NCBI RefSeq assembly: GCF_002009425.1
Contig: NZ_CP019936.1
Span: forward strand, 667,001-731,000
DNA length: 64,000 nucleotides
Direction of reading: 5' to 3'
Source: Thiosocius teredinicola
GTDB taxonomy: Bacteria > Pseudomonadota > Gammaproteobacteria > Chromatiales > Chromatiaceae
Shown here one piece after another: positions 1 to 7,958 of this stretch (positions within the stretch are counted from its first letter, which is position 1; each line of letters starts with the position of its first letter). The notes beneath the pieces were generated by a model. It was not told where the DNA came from and ran no database searches. It saw only the letters and a list, made by a program, of their open reading frames with translations. Position numbers and translations under genes: made by a program.

Positions 1-651
1 GGCTGGCACGACGTGATGCTGCTCGCTTACCTGCGTGAAGGCGAAGACAGTGCGGCATGGAAACACGCCTACGACGCCGTCAATGAGCTTATCTGGAGCG
101 TGCAGCCGAAGGCCGAACCCACCGAGCGCCAGCGTCTGCTCAAGGCGATTCCCGAATTGCTGAAGAAGCTGCGCGACGGCCTGAACAACATCTCGTTCGA
201 TCAGCACCGTGCCGGCCAGTTGTTCAAAGAGTTGCAGGCGTGTCACATCGCAGCGCTGCGCGGCGAGAACAACGAACCTGCCGCCGAAGATGCCGACGAA
301 GTTGTACCCGAAGGGGTCGTGTTGGCCTCGGAGCCGGAACCCGAGATGGTCGAAGACGAGTTCTTGGACAAGGCGAAAAACCTCGCGGTCGGTCAGTGGT
401 TGGAATGGGAAAGCGACGGCAATTGGGTGCGCGGCAAGTTGTCGTGGCGCAGCGAGGTGTCGAGCAACTGCATCTTCGTCAACCGCAAGGGCATGAAGAG
501 TGCCGAGATGACGATCAACGATATCGCCGTGCTGTTCCGCAATGAACAGGCGCGGTTGCTCGAGGACATCAACACGCCGCTGATGGACCGCGCGTTGAAT
601 GCGATGCTGAATGCACTCGGCGACGACGACAAGCCCGCCGAACCTGCCTGA
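1..651 (+). CDS. DUF1631 family protein, C-terminal part (5'-truncated by window)
   Basis: The reading frame is open to the first base (G-W-H-D before the first Met), so this is the 3' end of a longer gene. The last ~60 residues ([10 protein letters not shown], then [18 protein letters not shown], ending [10 protein letters not shown]) match the C-terminal region of DUF1631 proteins, a proteobacterial family sometimes misnamed thymidine phosphorylase. That region resembles a PilZ-like barrel, but I see no clear RxxxR / DxSxxG c-di-GMP motif. The middle is acidic (PEPEMVEDE) and looks like a linker. A nadC neighbour is common for this family. The biochemical function is unknown. Confidence 0.8.
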   Translation, partial: GWHDVMLLAYLREGEDSAAWKHAYDAVNELIWSVQPKAEPTERQRLLKAIPELLKKLRDGLNNISFDQHRAGQLFKELQACHIAALRGENNEPAAEDADEVVPEGVVLASEPEPEMVEDEFLDKAKNLAVGQWLEWESDGNWVRGKLSWRSEVSSNCIFVNRKGMKSAEMTINDIAVLFRNEQARLLEDINTPLMDRALNAMLNALGDDDKPAEPA

Positions 652-724
652 CGAACGACCGGTCCGATACAATAGGGCGTCGGCATCGAGCCGGCGCCTT
701 CTTATTTCTACCAGGGGAATGCCG

Positions 725-1069
725 ATGGCAGAGCAGATGACCGATTCGGGATTGAAGTTCGAAGACCTCACTGAGGGCAGCGGCGACGTCGCCACGCCGG
801 GCCAACGCGTCAGCGTGCACTACACCGGCTGGTTGACCGACGGCAGCAAGTTCGATTCGAGCGTCGACCGTAATCAACCGTTTGAATTCGCCTTGGGGCG
901 CGGGATGGTGATTCGTGGCTGGGACGAAGGTGTCGCCGGCATGAAGGTCGGTGGCAAACGCAAACTGACCATTCCACCGCAGCTCGGTTATGGCGCCCAG
1001 GGGGCCGGTGGCGTTATTCCGCCGAATGCCACGCTGGTATTCGAGGTCGAGTTGCTGGCCGTCGGCTGA
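725..1069 (+). CDS. FKBP-type peptidyl-prolyl cis-trans isomerase (cytoplasmic, single domain)
   Basis: A 114-aa single FKBP domain with no signal peptide, so a cytosolic proline isomerase/chaperone. Family hallmarks in order: [66 protein letters not shown]. The aromatic binding-pocket positions (Tyr, Asp, Phe, Trp, Tyr) are kept. The frame stays open upstream and another ATG lies six bases earlier, but AGGGG at 713-717 is correctly spaced only for ATG 725. The stop TGA overlaps the nadC ATG by one base (TGATG), so the two are probably translationally coupled. Confidence 0.92.
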   Translation: MAEQMTDSGLKFEDLTEGSGDVATPGQRVSVHYTGWLTDGSKFDSSVDRNQPFEFALGRGMVIRGWDEGVAGMKVGGKRKLTIPPQLGYGAQGAGGVIPPNATLVFEVELLAVG

Positions 1070-1923
1070 TGACGAGTCCTGCCCGGAATCCGGAACAAGC
1101 GGCGATCGATGTCCAGGTTCGCCAGGCGCTGGATGAAGACCTGGGGAGCGGCGACCTGACGGCCGCGTTGATGCCGCAGGATGCACTGGCGGTTGCCGAC
1201 GTGGTCGCCCGCGAGGACGCGGTGCTGTGTGGCGTCGAATGGTTCAATTCGGTTTTCAGGCAGTTGGACGCCACGTTGAGCATCCAGTGGTTTGCGGGCG
1301 ACAGCGATCGGCTGCAGAAAGACCAGGTAGTCTGCCGCATCGAGGGTCCGGCGCGGCCGATTCTGTCCGGCGAGCGTACGGCGTTGAACTTTCTTCAGAC
1401 CCTGTCGGGTACCGCGTCGGCCGCCGCAAGGTATGTCGCGGCCGTAGAAGGTACATCGGCGGTCATCCTGGATACGCGCAAGACGATTCCGGGTCTGCGT
1501 CAGGCGCAGAAATACGCGGTTGTCTGTGGTGGTGCGAGCAATCACCGCGTCGGGCTGTACGACGCCGTCTTGATCAAAGAAAACCACATCCGCGCAGCCG
1601 GTTCGATCGCTGCCGCGATGGTCGCGGCACAGGCCAATACCGCCGACGGCACGATGATCGAGGTGGAGGTCGAAAACCTCGATGAACTCGAACAGGCGCT
1701 AAAGGCCGGGGCACGGCGAATTCTGTTGGACAACTTCGACAATGCCGCCCTGATCGAGGCGGTGAAACGGACGGATGGTCGTGCCGAACTCGAGGCCTCC
1801 GGCGGGGTTAATCTGGATACTGTGCTCGATATTGCATTGACCGGTGTGGACTACATATCGGTCGGTCAATTGACCAAAGACGTGCGCGCTACCGATTTCT
1901 CGATGCTGTTCGCCACGTCGTAA
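1069..1923 (+). CDS. nadC: Quinolinate phosphoribosyltransferase (nicotinate-nucleotide pyrophosphorylase, carboxylating)
   Basis: Converts quinolinate and PRPP to nicotinate mononucleotide in de novo NAD synthesis. The 284-aa length is normal for NadC. Visible motifs: DLGSGDLTAAL near the N-terminus, RTALNFLQTLSGTAS, the PRPP/quinolinate-binding block DTRKTIPGLRQAQKYAV followed by CGGASNHRVGLYDAVLIKENH, VEVENLDEL, ILLDNF, and EASGGVNLDTV...GVDYISVGQLTKDV, the phosphate-binding end of the barrel. It starts inside the stop codon of the FKBP gene. No other NAD biosynthesis gene is nearby. Confidence 0.97.
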   Translation: MTSPARNPEQAAIDVQVRQALDEDLGSGDLTAALMPQDALAVADVVAREDAVLCGVEWFNSVFRQLDATLSIQWFAGDSDRLQKDQVVCRIEGPARPILSGERTALNFLQTLSGTASAAARYVAAVEGTSAVILDTRKTIPGLRQAQKYAVVCGGASNHRVGLYDAVLIKENHIRAAGSIAAAMVAAQANTADGTMIEVEVENLDELEQALKAGARRILLDNFDNAALIEAVKRTDGRAELEASGGVNLDTVLDIALTGVDYISVGQLTKDVRATDFSMLFATS

Positions 1924-2000
1924 AGCGGCGATCGTTCCGGCGCTGCCCGGAGAGCGAGTCAGGCGAATCGACGCCGACGAATCGACTCGGCCAATGTCAA

Positions 2001-2228
2001 TCAGGCTTTGACGTCGAGCAGCGATCCCAGCAGGGTGTCGGCGGCTTGCAAGGTCTTGATGTTGGCCTTGGCTGCGTGCTCGTGCTGCTTCAACTCGACC
2101 ATGGCGCGCGTCATGTTTGTCTGGTCCCCCGGTTTTGACGCCCGTGCGATCTCGGCGGCGCTGCGAGCCATGCCCTGGGTACTGCGTTGAATACCCTGCA
2201 AGGCCGAATCTGTCATTTTTCCGATCAT
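2001..2228 (-). CDS. Small flagellar rod/hook C-terminal-like protein
   Basis: A 75-aa protein with no signal peptide or membrane segment. Its second half (MTRAMVELKQHEHAAKANIKTLQAADTLLGSLLD) resembles the C-terminal heptad helix of flagellar rod/hook proteins (Flg_bbr_C: a methionine, then V-x-L, A-x-x-A-N-x-K and T-A-D-x-x-L). The N-terminal half is a short predicted helix (ALQGIQRSTQGMARSAAEIA) like the rod-protein N-terminal segment, so it looks like a rod protein reduced to its two helices. No flagellar gene is in the window. ATG 2228 follows GGAAGA at a good distance. The assignment is by similarity only. Confidence 0.6.
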   Translation of the reverse strand: MIGKMTDSALQGIQRSTQGMARSAAEIARASKPGDQTNMTRAMVELKQHEHAAKANIKTLQAADTLLGSLLDVKA

Positions 2229-2380
2229 GGTGTCTTCCCACGATTCCCGTACTCGCTACCTATAACGACACGACTGAATGCGGGTTTATAGCACCGGATA
2301 CAATCTGTGAAGTCAGTTCTGTGTTTCAGGGCGAAGCTTCGTAAACTGGGAGTAGACTTCCCGAAGTACTGGATAACACG

Positions 2381-3058
2381 ATGAAAAGAGTCTTTTTTGT
2401 CCTTCTGATGTGGTCGCTTTCCGGTCTCGTCGTTGCTGCCGACGAGGCGGGCTTGAGTGTCTCCGAGCGCTACAGCTATGCGATGGGTGTAAGGCTGGGG
2501 CAATTGCTCAAGGGGCAGGGCGTGCGTGATCTCGACAGCAAGGCCTTTGCCGCGGCAATCGATGATGTATTGGCGGATCGGCCGTTGCGTCTGAGCGAAA
2601 CCGATATGGTGAACGCCATCCGCGAGCAACAGCAACAGTTTGCCCAGCAGCGTGATTTGCGCGCCGCTGAGAATCTCAAGGCGGGTCAGGCCTACCTGAC
2701 CGAGAACGCCGGCAAGGCAGATATCGTCGTGCTGCCCAGCGGGTTGCAATACCGCGTGCTCGAAAGCGGCAAGGGTGCTCAGCCGCAGCCGACCAGCACG
2801 GTTCGTGTGCATTATCACGGCACCTTGATTGACGGCACCGTCTTCGACAGTTCGGTGGATCGCGGCGAACCGGCTGAGTTTCCGGTGGGCGGTGTGATTC
2901 CGGGCTTTCGCGAGGCCTTGTCGTTGATGCACGTAGGCGATCGCTGGCAGGTGTTTGTGCCCAGCACCTTGGCCTATGGCGAGCAGGGTGCCGGCGCCGA
3001 CATCGGCCCGAATGAAACCCTGATCTTCGAGCTGAGTCTGCTCGATATCGTCAAATAG
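2381..3058 (+). CDS. FKBP-type PPIase of FkpA/Mip class, periplasmic
   Basis: A 225-aa proline isomerase with an N-terminal signal peptide (MKRVFFVLLMWSLSGLVVAA, cleavage probably just after), an alpha-helical dimerisation region at about residues 25-105 (YSYAMGVRLGQLL..., then EQQQQFAQQRD), and a C-terminal FKBP domain at about 115-225 (VRVHYHGTLIDGTVFDSSVDRG, FPVGGVIPGFREALSLMHVGD, YGEQGAGADIGPNETLIFELSLL). This is the Mip/FkpA/FklB architecture, acting as a chaperone for exported proteins. It is monocistronic, with a ~150-base upstream region shared divergently with the small flagellar-like gene. Confidence 0.93.
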   Translation: MKRVFFVLLMWSLSGLVVAADEAGLSVSERYSYAMGVRLGQLLKGQGVRDLDSKAFAAAIDDVLADRPLRLSETDMVNAIREQQQQFAQQRDLRAAENLKAGQAYLTENAGKADIVVLPSGLQYRVLESGKGAQPQPTSTVRVHYHGTLIDGTVFDSSVDRGEPAEFPVGGVIPGFREALSLMHVGDRWQVFVPSTLAYGEQGAGADIGPNETLIFELSLLDIVK

Positions 3059-3064
3059 TCCGGG

Positions 3065-4261
3065 CTATTCCCAGGCCGCCTTGCCCGGCGGCATGACCAG
3101 GCGGGTACCGGCAAAGCCACAACGCTGCGTGACCTCGGCGCATACGCGGAAGCTGGCGCGACGCAGTGCAGGTTGGGTATGCAGGCAACCACCACGTTGC
3201 ACCAGGCCTTGGTCGTCGGTGCAAGGTGCCAGCACCGGGTCGTCGGGCGCCTGGTAGTCGGGGTAGGTATGGAAAGCATTGGCGCACCATTCCCAGCTAC
3301 GGCCGAACCCCTCGATCTGGCTGAGGCGCGCAGCGACCTCCCATTGGTACTCGTGTTGCGGCACTGCGCCGCTCAGCCCCTGGCCGCGGGCGGATGCCCA
3401 GGCAGCGAATGCGCCTGCCTCGTGCCCCGATAGGCCTGCGACCGGCTCGTCGGGATGCAGGTCCATCGGGCCGTTGATCCCGATCGAGTACCAGTGCCCG
3501 CTGCCATTCCGCCTCCACGCCCAGGGCGCGCCGACCTGCAACTGGTCGCGCCAATCTCGTCCCTGCTCGTCCCACCAGCCGTCGTCGCGGTATCCGCCGT
3601 CGTCTACGAATGCCAGGAACTCGGCGTTCGATACCGGTTTGCGCTGGATGCGGAAGGAGTGCAGCTCGACGACCTGCGGCGGCGTTTCATGAGTAAACAC
3701 CGGGCCGCCGCGGGCGCCTATCCGGTAGTGTCCCTGGTCGATGCGAACCGAATCGTCTGCCGGCAGTTGTGGCGTCAGCGGATTCTCCACGACGTGATCT
3801 TCGCCGGCCAGCGTGGCACTGCGCGCGGTCAGCACCGCCAACAGCCACTCGTACAGCAACGCCTCACGCTGCGCGAGATGCCACACCAACCAACTGTCTT
3901 TGAGCAGGTCGTGATCGCGCAGCTGCCCCGGATTGGCCAGCAAGGTGAGATGCTGATCGAAGACCTCGTTGGCCCAGTTCAACAGATGTTCTCGTGGCGG
4001 CAGCTGCTCATCCACGGGCGCTGCGTGTCCCGGTTCTGCGTCGAACAGGTGGCGCACGCGGTCGGCCAGGTCGGGATCCCCCTGCACCCTGCTTCTCAGC
4101 AGATGGAGTTCGAGATAAACGGCCCGGCCCAGCAGCCAGCCGGCTGACGGCAGGGCTGGATCAAAGCGCCTGTTGCAATCCCGCGACGGCAGGTTCTCGA
4201 TCAACTGCAACAGAAGCTCATGGGTACCGGCGAGTGCGCCGAGAGATTGTGGATCGATCAT
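3065..4261 (-). CDS. EgtB/FGE-like nonheme-iron enzyme homologue lacking metal ligands
   Basis: A 398-aa protein with an N-terminal DinB-like helical domain (about 1-150) and a C-terminal FGE-sulfatase/EgtB domain (about 185-390: RKPVSNAEFLAFVDDGGY, WAWRRNGSGHWYS, PVAGLSGHEAGAFAAWASARG, WEVAARL, RSWEWCANAFHTYPDY, RGGCLHTQPALRRASFR). EgtB and OvoA are sulfoxide synthases that bind iron through three histidines, in WHxGH and HxxxHxE. Here those positions read WLLGR (42-46) and HLAQR (128-132), so only one ligand remains. No egtD, senB or senC lies nearby. It may be a degenerate or repurposed enzyme. The stop lies 6 bases from the convergent FKBP gene. Confidence 0.75.
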   Translation of the reverse strand: MIDPQSLGALAGTHELLLQLIENLPSRDCNRRFDPALPSAGWLLGRAVYLELHLLRSRVQGDPDLADRVRHLFDAEPGHAAPVDEQLPPREHLLNWANEVFDQHLTLLANPGQLRDHDLLKDSWLVWHLAQREALLYEWLLAVLTARSATLAGEDHVVENPLTPQLPADDSVRIDQGHYRIGARGGPVFTHETPPQVVELHSFRIQRKPVSNAEFLAFVDDGGYRDDGWWDEQGRDWRDQLQVGAPWAWRRNGSGHWYSIGINGPMDLHPDEPVAGLSGHEAGAFAAWASARGQGLSGAVPQHEYQWEVAARLSQIEGFGRSWEWCANAFHTYPDYQAPDDPVLAPCTDDQGLVQRGGCLHTQPALRRASFRVCAEVTQRCGFAGTRLVMPPGKAAWE

Positions 4262-4379
4262 CGAGGCGGCATGGCTGATTGGTTGTCGGTCGGCGGTGAT
4301 GCCCGTCAGGCTTCTAGTCTGCGATTACTGCGCGCATTGACGATGCAATCAGGCGGACACCTCCGCCATACACAGTTGC

Positions 4380-4778
4380 TCAGGCATGATCGGGCGCGGC
4401 TGGAACGATGGACCGCACCTGATCTTCGAGGTACTCGATGATGTCGCCGGACTCGTACAACCACTGGTCGTCGCCGTCCTTACCGGCGATCAGCAGGCAG
4501 GGTACCTGCAATCGACCGCCTTCGGCGAGCAGTTGACTGCGCCAGCGTGGGTCGTTGCGCGCGTCGCGGGTCTCGATGTTCAGGCCGAGGCGTCGCATTG
4601 CGCGTCGGGTCTTGACGCAGAAAGGGCAGGCCTTGAACTGGTACAGCGCAAGGTGGCGGGTGGCGTCATCGATGACCGCCTGCTCTGCCGGATCGCGCTG
4701 CGGTTTACGCGGCGCGGTGAGAAAGTCGATCAGCAGGATCAACTGGCCAAGCGGCCAACGTATCAGATTGAAGATCAT
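4380..4778 (-). CDS. Glutaredoxin / GST-N-like thioredoxin-fold protein, membrane-anchored
   Basis: A 132-aa protein. An N-terminal hydrophobic stretch (IFNLIRWPLGQLILLIDFLTAP) could anchor it in the inner membrane, and is followed by a glutaredoxin fold with the redox centre K-A-C-P-F-C (about residues 51-54), a cis-Pro segment RLQVPCLLI, and YESGDIIEYLEDQ, which is typical of GST-N/glutaredoxin families. It probably reduces disulfides or handles glutathione adducts. Its ATG overlaps the bolA stop (ATGA, 4775-4778), so the pair is one translation-coupled unit. BolA and glutaredoxin proteins commonly act together, though this is not a CGFS-type monothiol glutaredoxin. Confidence 0.85.
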   Translation of the reverse strand: MIFNLIRWPLGQLILLIDFLTAPRKPQRDPAEQAVIDDATRHLALYQFKACPFCVKTRRAMRRLGLNIETRDARNDPRWRSQLLAEGGRLQVPCLLIAGKDGDDQWLYESGDIIEYLEDQVRSIVPAAPDHA

Positions 4779-5089
4779 GACTTGCCTCCGCCCAGGCAGG
4801 GGGGAGAATCAGGGGCGGCGCCACCTTTTTCGAACCACTCGTTGGGCGTCATCGTATGCAGTGCGAGCGCGTGGATCTGTCCCGCCAGTTCGGTGCTCAG
4901 CGCGCTGTTCACCGCGCGATGGCGTTGCAGCAAGGGCTTGCCATCGAATTGCTCGGTGACCAGGACGATCTTGAAATGGGACTCGGAGCCTGCCGGCACA
5001 TTGTGCATGTGGCTCTCGTTTTCCACCTCGAGGTGCAGCGGCGCGAATGCATCGCGCAGCTTCTGTTCGATCTGTTGTTGAACTTGCAT
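4775..5089 (-). CDS. bolA: BolA family protein
   Basis: A 104-aa BolA-fold protein (class II KH-like). Visible: QQQIEQKLRDAFAPLHLEVENESHMH, SHFKIVLVTEQFDGKPLLQRHRAVNSAL and IHALALHTMTPNEW, with the conserved HR of the RHR motif. BolA proteins bind [2Fe-2S] clusters with glutaredoxins and influence iron metabolism and stress morphology. The start at 5089 is chosen because GAGG lies seven bases upstream; a start five codons earlier (5104) has no such site. Translationally coupled to the downstream glutaredoxin-like gene. Confidence 0.9.
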   Translation of the reverse strand: MQVQQQIEQKLRDAFAPLHLEVENESHMHNVPAGSESHFKIVLVTEQFDGKPLLQRHRAVNSALSTELAGQIHALALHTMTPNEWFEKGGAAPDSPPCLGGGKS

Positions 5090-5203
5090 AGCTAAACCTC
5101 TCAAGCCGGCGCGGTCTGCGAATATGGCAGATGCGCTGCAGCAGCATCATTGGCGGTCATTGTACGCGGAACGCGCAATGTTCCCTAACGGGCCGGGGCA
5201 GCC

Positions 5204-6172
5204 TCAAGCAATGCCGTCCCAGAATTCGGAGTCACGGGCCAGGAACTCGTCGACCGGGATGTAGTGCGAGCCGTCGCACGAGAAGTTCAGGCCGACGATA
5301 CCGTTGAAGATGTTGATCGAGCCGGCGCGCAGGTAGATGGTGTCGTCGGCGTAGCGCAGATGCTTGAAGGTGTCGAGAATCGGACGGATCTGCTCCTGCG
5401 GTACGACGGCCTCCTTGGGATAGTCGCGATGCGGAAACGCCAGGCACACGTCGGCATCGGCCAGGTCGTCGTATTCGAGCAACTGGTATCGGTAGGGGTC
5501 GTCGAGCAGCCAGATCGTCGCCCGACTGCTGGAGAAATGGATCTTCAGGTGGAAAACGCCGTTTTCCATCACCAGTTCTTCGAGGACCGGCAGGATCATA
5601 TCGATGTGGTCGTCGAGTCGGCTTTGGATGCGGCATTGTTGAAAGACATGCCCGCGAATCGCGGGGTCGCCCTTGATCTGGCGCCAGCGCGAAGGCTCCG
5701 AGTACAGCTCCTTGGTGATCGGCAGGCCACGCAGGTCGAAGTCACCGCCGAGGTAACCGATGAGCTGGTCATTCAGGTAGACGCGTTGGATGGCGGTAAC
5801 CGACGGCCGCTGCGCACGCAAACTGATATAGGCCTCGGACAGGGTCATGTCTTTGCGTTTCGACAGGTGCTTCATGTACGGCCGGTCGGCGCGATCGCGG
5901 CCGTAGTCCTCGAGTATCAGGCCGTCCACCGAGGCGTTGGCGCTGACCTGTTTCCCCTTGGTGTCGAGGGCGTACAGGTAGGTGACGTACGGCACCTTGG
6001 GCAGCGACTCCATCAGCAGGTGGTCCAGGGCCGGTTTGTCGTCCCACACCTTGGCGCAGCGTTTCGCAACCCGGTGCATCGGGTCGATCAGCATATTGTG
6101 CAGCGTTGCGCGCTGGCGCAGGATGCGCTGTCGCAGGGGAGAGTCGGCTGCATTGATATCTACGTCGGACAC
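5204..6172 (-). CDS. PDC/Cache sensor-domain protein without visible output domain
   Basis: A 322-aa protein. Residues about 15-165 look like a PDC (PhoQ-DcuS-CitA) Cache fold: VPYVTYLYALDTKGKQVSANASVDG, the signature RDRADRPYMKHLSKRKDMTLSEAYISLRAQRPSVTAIQRVY, and YLGGDFDLRGLP. A second region of about 150 residues is unfamiliar. No signal peptide, transmembrane helix, kinase, methyl-accepting or GGDEF domain is present, so the sensor seems to be a free-standing cytoplasmic protein. Ligands of such domains are usually small organic acids or amino acids. It starts 11 bases upstream of the DUF1820 gene's end, on the same strand, so the two may be co-transcribed. Confidence 0.8.
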   Translation of the reverse strand: MSDVDINAADSPLRQRILRQRATLHNMLIDPMHRVAKRCAKVWDDKPALDHLLMESLPKVPYVTYLYALDTKGKQVSANASVDGLILEDYGRDRADRPYMKHLSKRKDMTLSEAYISLRAQRPSVTAIQRVYLNDQLIGYLGGDFDLRGLPITKELYSEPSRWRQIKGDPAIRGHVFQQCRIQSRLDDHIDMILPVLEELVMENGVFHLKIHFSSSRATIWLLDDPYRYQLLEYDDLADADVCLAFPHRDYPKEAVVPQEQIRPILDTFKHLRYADDTIYLRAGSINIFNGIVGLNFSCDGSHYIPVDEFLARDSEFWDGIA

Positions 6173-6193
6173 GTCGTTGCCCTTCTGATTGGT

Positions 6194-6517
6194 TTAGCTT
6201 TTGCGCCCATCGGGCGGTGAGAAAGGGAAAGGTGTGATGTTGCTCATCATGCCATCGGCTTCCAGGATTTTGTTCTGTCCGCGCTTCTCGACTTCTTCGA
6301 TGCGGATGACGGCATGCAGCGGCAGCATCAGACGCTGCACCCCGGCAAACTCGGCCTTGAGCTTCTCTTCTGCCGGATCAATGACTACGGTCGTGTGTTC
6401 ATCGAACAGCAGATCGCGTACCTCGATGAAGCCGTACAGGTCACCATGCGCAACCTGTTGCGCGTGAATCTGGTAAACCTTGCCGTTGCTGTGGAATGAA
6501 ACGCGAAATATGCGCAT
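6194..6517 (-). CDS. DUF1820 family protein
   Basis: A 107-aa protein. RIFRVSFHSNGKVYQIHAQ, YGFIEVRDLLFDE, KLKAEFAGVQR and IRIEEVEKRGQNKI are the hallmarks of DUF1820, a small gammaproteobacterial family of unknown function with a beta-rich fold. The start at 6517 gives the usual N-terminus MRIFRVSF; the frame stays open a further 126 bases upstream but that extension is unlike the family. It precedes the PDC-sensor gene on the same strand and is divergent from hisI. Confidence 0.88.
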   Translation of the reverse strand: MRIFRVSFHSNGKVYQIHAQQVAHGDLYGFIEVRDLLFDEHTTVVIDPAEEKLKAEFAGVQRLMLPLHAVIRIEEVEKRGQNKILEADGMMSNITPFPFSPPDGRKS

Positions 6518-6636
6518 CGGGGCTCCGGACGTCCGCAAAGCCGGTATTCTAACGCCAATGCCTTGCGGGCGAACCCCGCCGGGGCATTCAGACGATGCGG
6601 TATGATTCTGGTTTCCAACCAGATTTGCGTCTCCCG

Positions 6637-7074
6637 ATGTCACAGATATTCAAACAGCTCGAAAAACTGCCTACCGGGGAGTCGTTGCCGCTGGCCGACG
6701 TGCTCGATGGATTGCCGTGGAACGCCGACGGCCTGTTGCCGGCCATCGCCCAGCAGTTCGATAGCGGTGAGGTGTTGATGATGGCGTGGATGAATCGGCA
6801 GGCGCTCGATGAAACGCTCGCCACCCGGCGCGTGTGTTATTGGTCGCGGTCGCGCCAGTCGCTGTGGCGCAAAGGCGAATCATCGGGCCAGGTGCAGATG
6901 TTGAAAGAACTGCGTTTCGATTGTGATGGCGACACCATCCTGCTCAAGGTCGATCAGACCGGTCCTGCCTGCCACACCGGGCGGCGCGACTGCTTCTACA
7001 ACCTGGCGAGCGGTGATCGCTTGGTCGTCGATAAAGACGTGATGATCGATCCCAAGGAACTGTACGGCAAATGA
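6637..7074 (+). CDS. hisI: Phosphoribosyl-AMP cyclohydrolase
   Basis: Third step of histidine synthesis: hydrolytic opening of the adenine ring of PR-AMP. The 145-aa protein has all family blocks: [35 protein letters not shown], the Mg/Zn site [28 protein letters not shown]. It is the cyclohydrolase alone, not fused to HisE. ATG 6637 is preferred because MSQIF precedes the conserved region; an upstream ATG at 6595 would add 14 non-conserved residues. Neither start has a strong ribosome site. The stop overlaps the gloB start (ATGA), and the other his genes are not in this window. Confidence 0.93.
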   Translation: MSQIFKQLEKLPTGESLPLADVLDGLPWNADGLLPAIAQQFDSGEVLMMAWMNRQALDETLATRRVCYWSRSRQSLWRKGESSGQVQMLKELRFDCDGDTILLKVDQTGPACHTGRRDCFYNLASGDRLVVDKDVMIDPKELYGK

Positions 7075-7850
7075 TCGATATCACCCCGATCCCCGCTTTC
7101 GACGACAACTACATCTGGCTGCTGACCCGCAGCGGCTACGACGGCTGCGCCGTGGTCGACCCGGGTGACGAAGATCCGGTGATCGAGCGCATACGTTCCG
7201 TCGGTCTGCGTCTTGACGCGATCCTGATCACGCACAAACACGGCGACCACGTCGGCGGTATCGCCGGCCTGAAAGCGCAGTGGCCGGATGCGTTGGTCTA
7301 TGGCCCGGCGAATGAGCCGGTTCGTGCGATCGAGCGCCCTTTGCGCGATGGCGACCGGGTGTCACTGCAAGGGCTCGACATTGAATTTGCGGTGTTCGAT
7401 GTGCCGGGCCATACCGAAGGGCATATCGCCTACTACGCGCCCGGTATATTGTTCTGCGGCGATACTCTGTTCGCCGGTGGATGTGGACGGGTGTTCAGCG
7501 GCACGTTCGAACAGTTGAGCGCGTCGCTCGAGCGTCTTGGCAGACTGCCTGCCGACACCCACGTGTACTGCGCGCACGAATACACGCTGGCCAACCTCGG
7601 TTTTGCCGAATGGGTCGAGCCCGACAGTGAGGCCTTGCGTGAGCGAACCCGGCGCGACCAGCGCTCGCGTGCCGCCGACCGGCCGACCGTACCGTCCACC
7701 ATCGGCGATGAGCTTGCGACCAATCCCTTTATGCGCACCGATCAGGCGAATGTGGTGGCTGCGGCAGCCGAGTGGGCGGGAAGGCCGCTAAGCAGTCGCG
7801 CCGAGGTGTTTCGCGCGCTGCGCACCTGGAAGGACAAAGACTACGATTAG
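7071..7850 (+). CDS. gloB: Hydroxyacylglutathione hydrolase (glyoxalase II)
   Basis: Hydrolyses S-D-lactoylglutathione to D-lactate and glutathione, the second step of methylglyoxal detoxification. The 259-aa metallo-beta-lactamase fold shows FDDNYIWLL, the binuclear metal motif [41 protein letters not shown], and [11 protein letters not shown]. The C-terminal tail [12 protein letters not shown]...FRALRTWKD matches GloB. Translationally coupled to hisI by a 4-base overlap. A strong hairpin follows at 7922-7949. Confidence 0.95.
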   Translation: MIDITPIPAFDDNYIWLLTRSGYDGCAVVDPGDEDPVIERIRSVGLRLDAILITHKHGDHVGGIAGLKAQWPDALVYGPANEPVRAIERPLRDGDRVSLQGLDIEFAVFDVPGHTEGHIAYYAPGILFCGDTLFAGGCGRVFSGTFEQLSASLERLGRLPADTHVYCAHEYTLANLGFAEWVEPDSEALRERTRRDQRSRAADRPTVPSTIGDELATNPFMRTDQANVVAAAAEWAGRPLSSRAEVFRALRTWKDKDYD

Positions 7851-7921
7851 TGCCTTGGCCGGCATAGCCGTCGCGTAAGTCACCGCACTCAGCGTGACGT
7901 TTGCGGGTTTGGGCGAACCTG

Positions 7922-7949
7922 CCATCGGGGCGATTCGGCGCCCCGATGG
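7922..7949. terminator. Stem-loop between convergent gloB and lipoprotein gene
   Basis: A perfect 11-bp GC-rich stem (CCATCGGGGCG pairing with CGCCCCGATGG) around a 6-base loop (ATTCGG). It sits between two convergent genes, where a bidirectional terminator would be expected, but no T-tract follows on either strand. It may work as an RNA 3'-end stabiliser or Rho-assisted terminator. Confidence 0.5.
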
Positions 7950-7958
7950 TGTCGGTCC

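Noticed and set aside
3065-4261. Ergothioneine or selenoneine biosynthesis locus
   Set aside because: No methyltransferase (egtD), glycosyltransferase (senB) or SelD-like (senC) gene is adjacent, and the EgtB-like protein lacks iron ligands.
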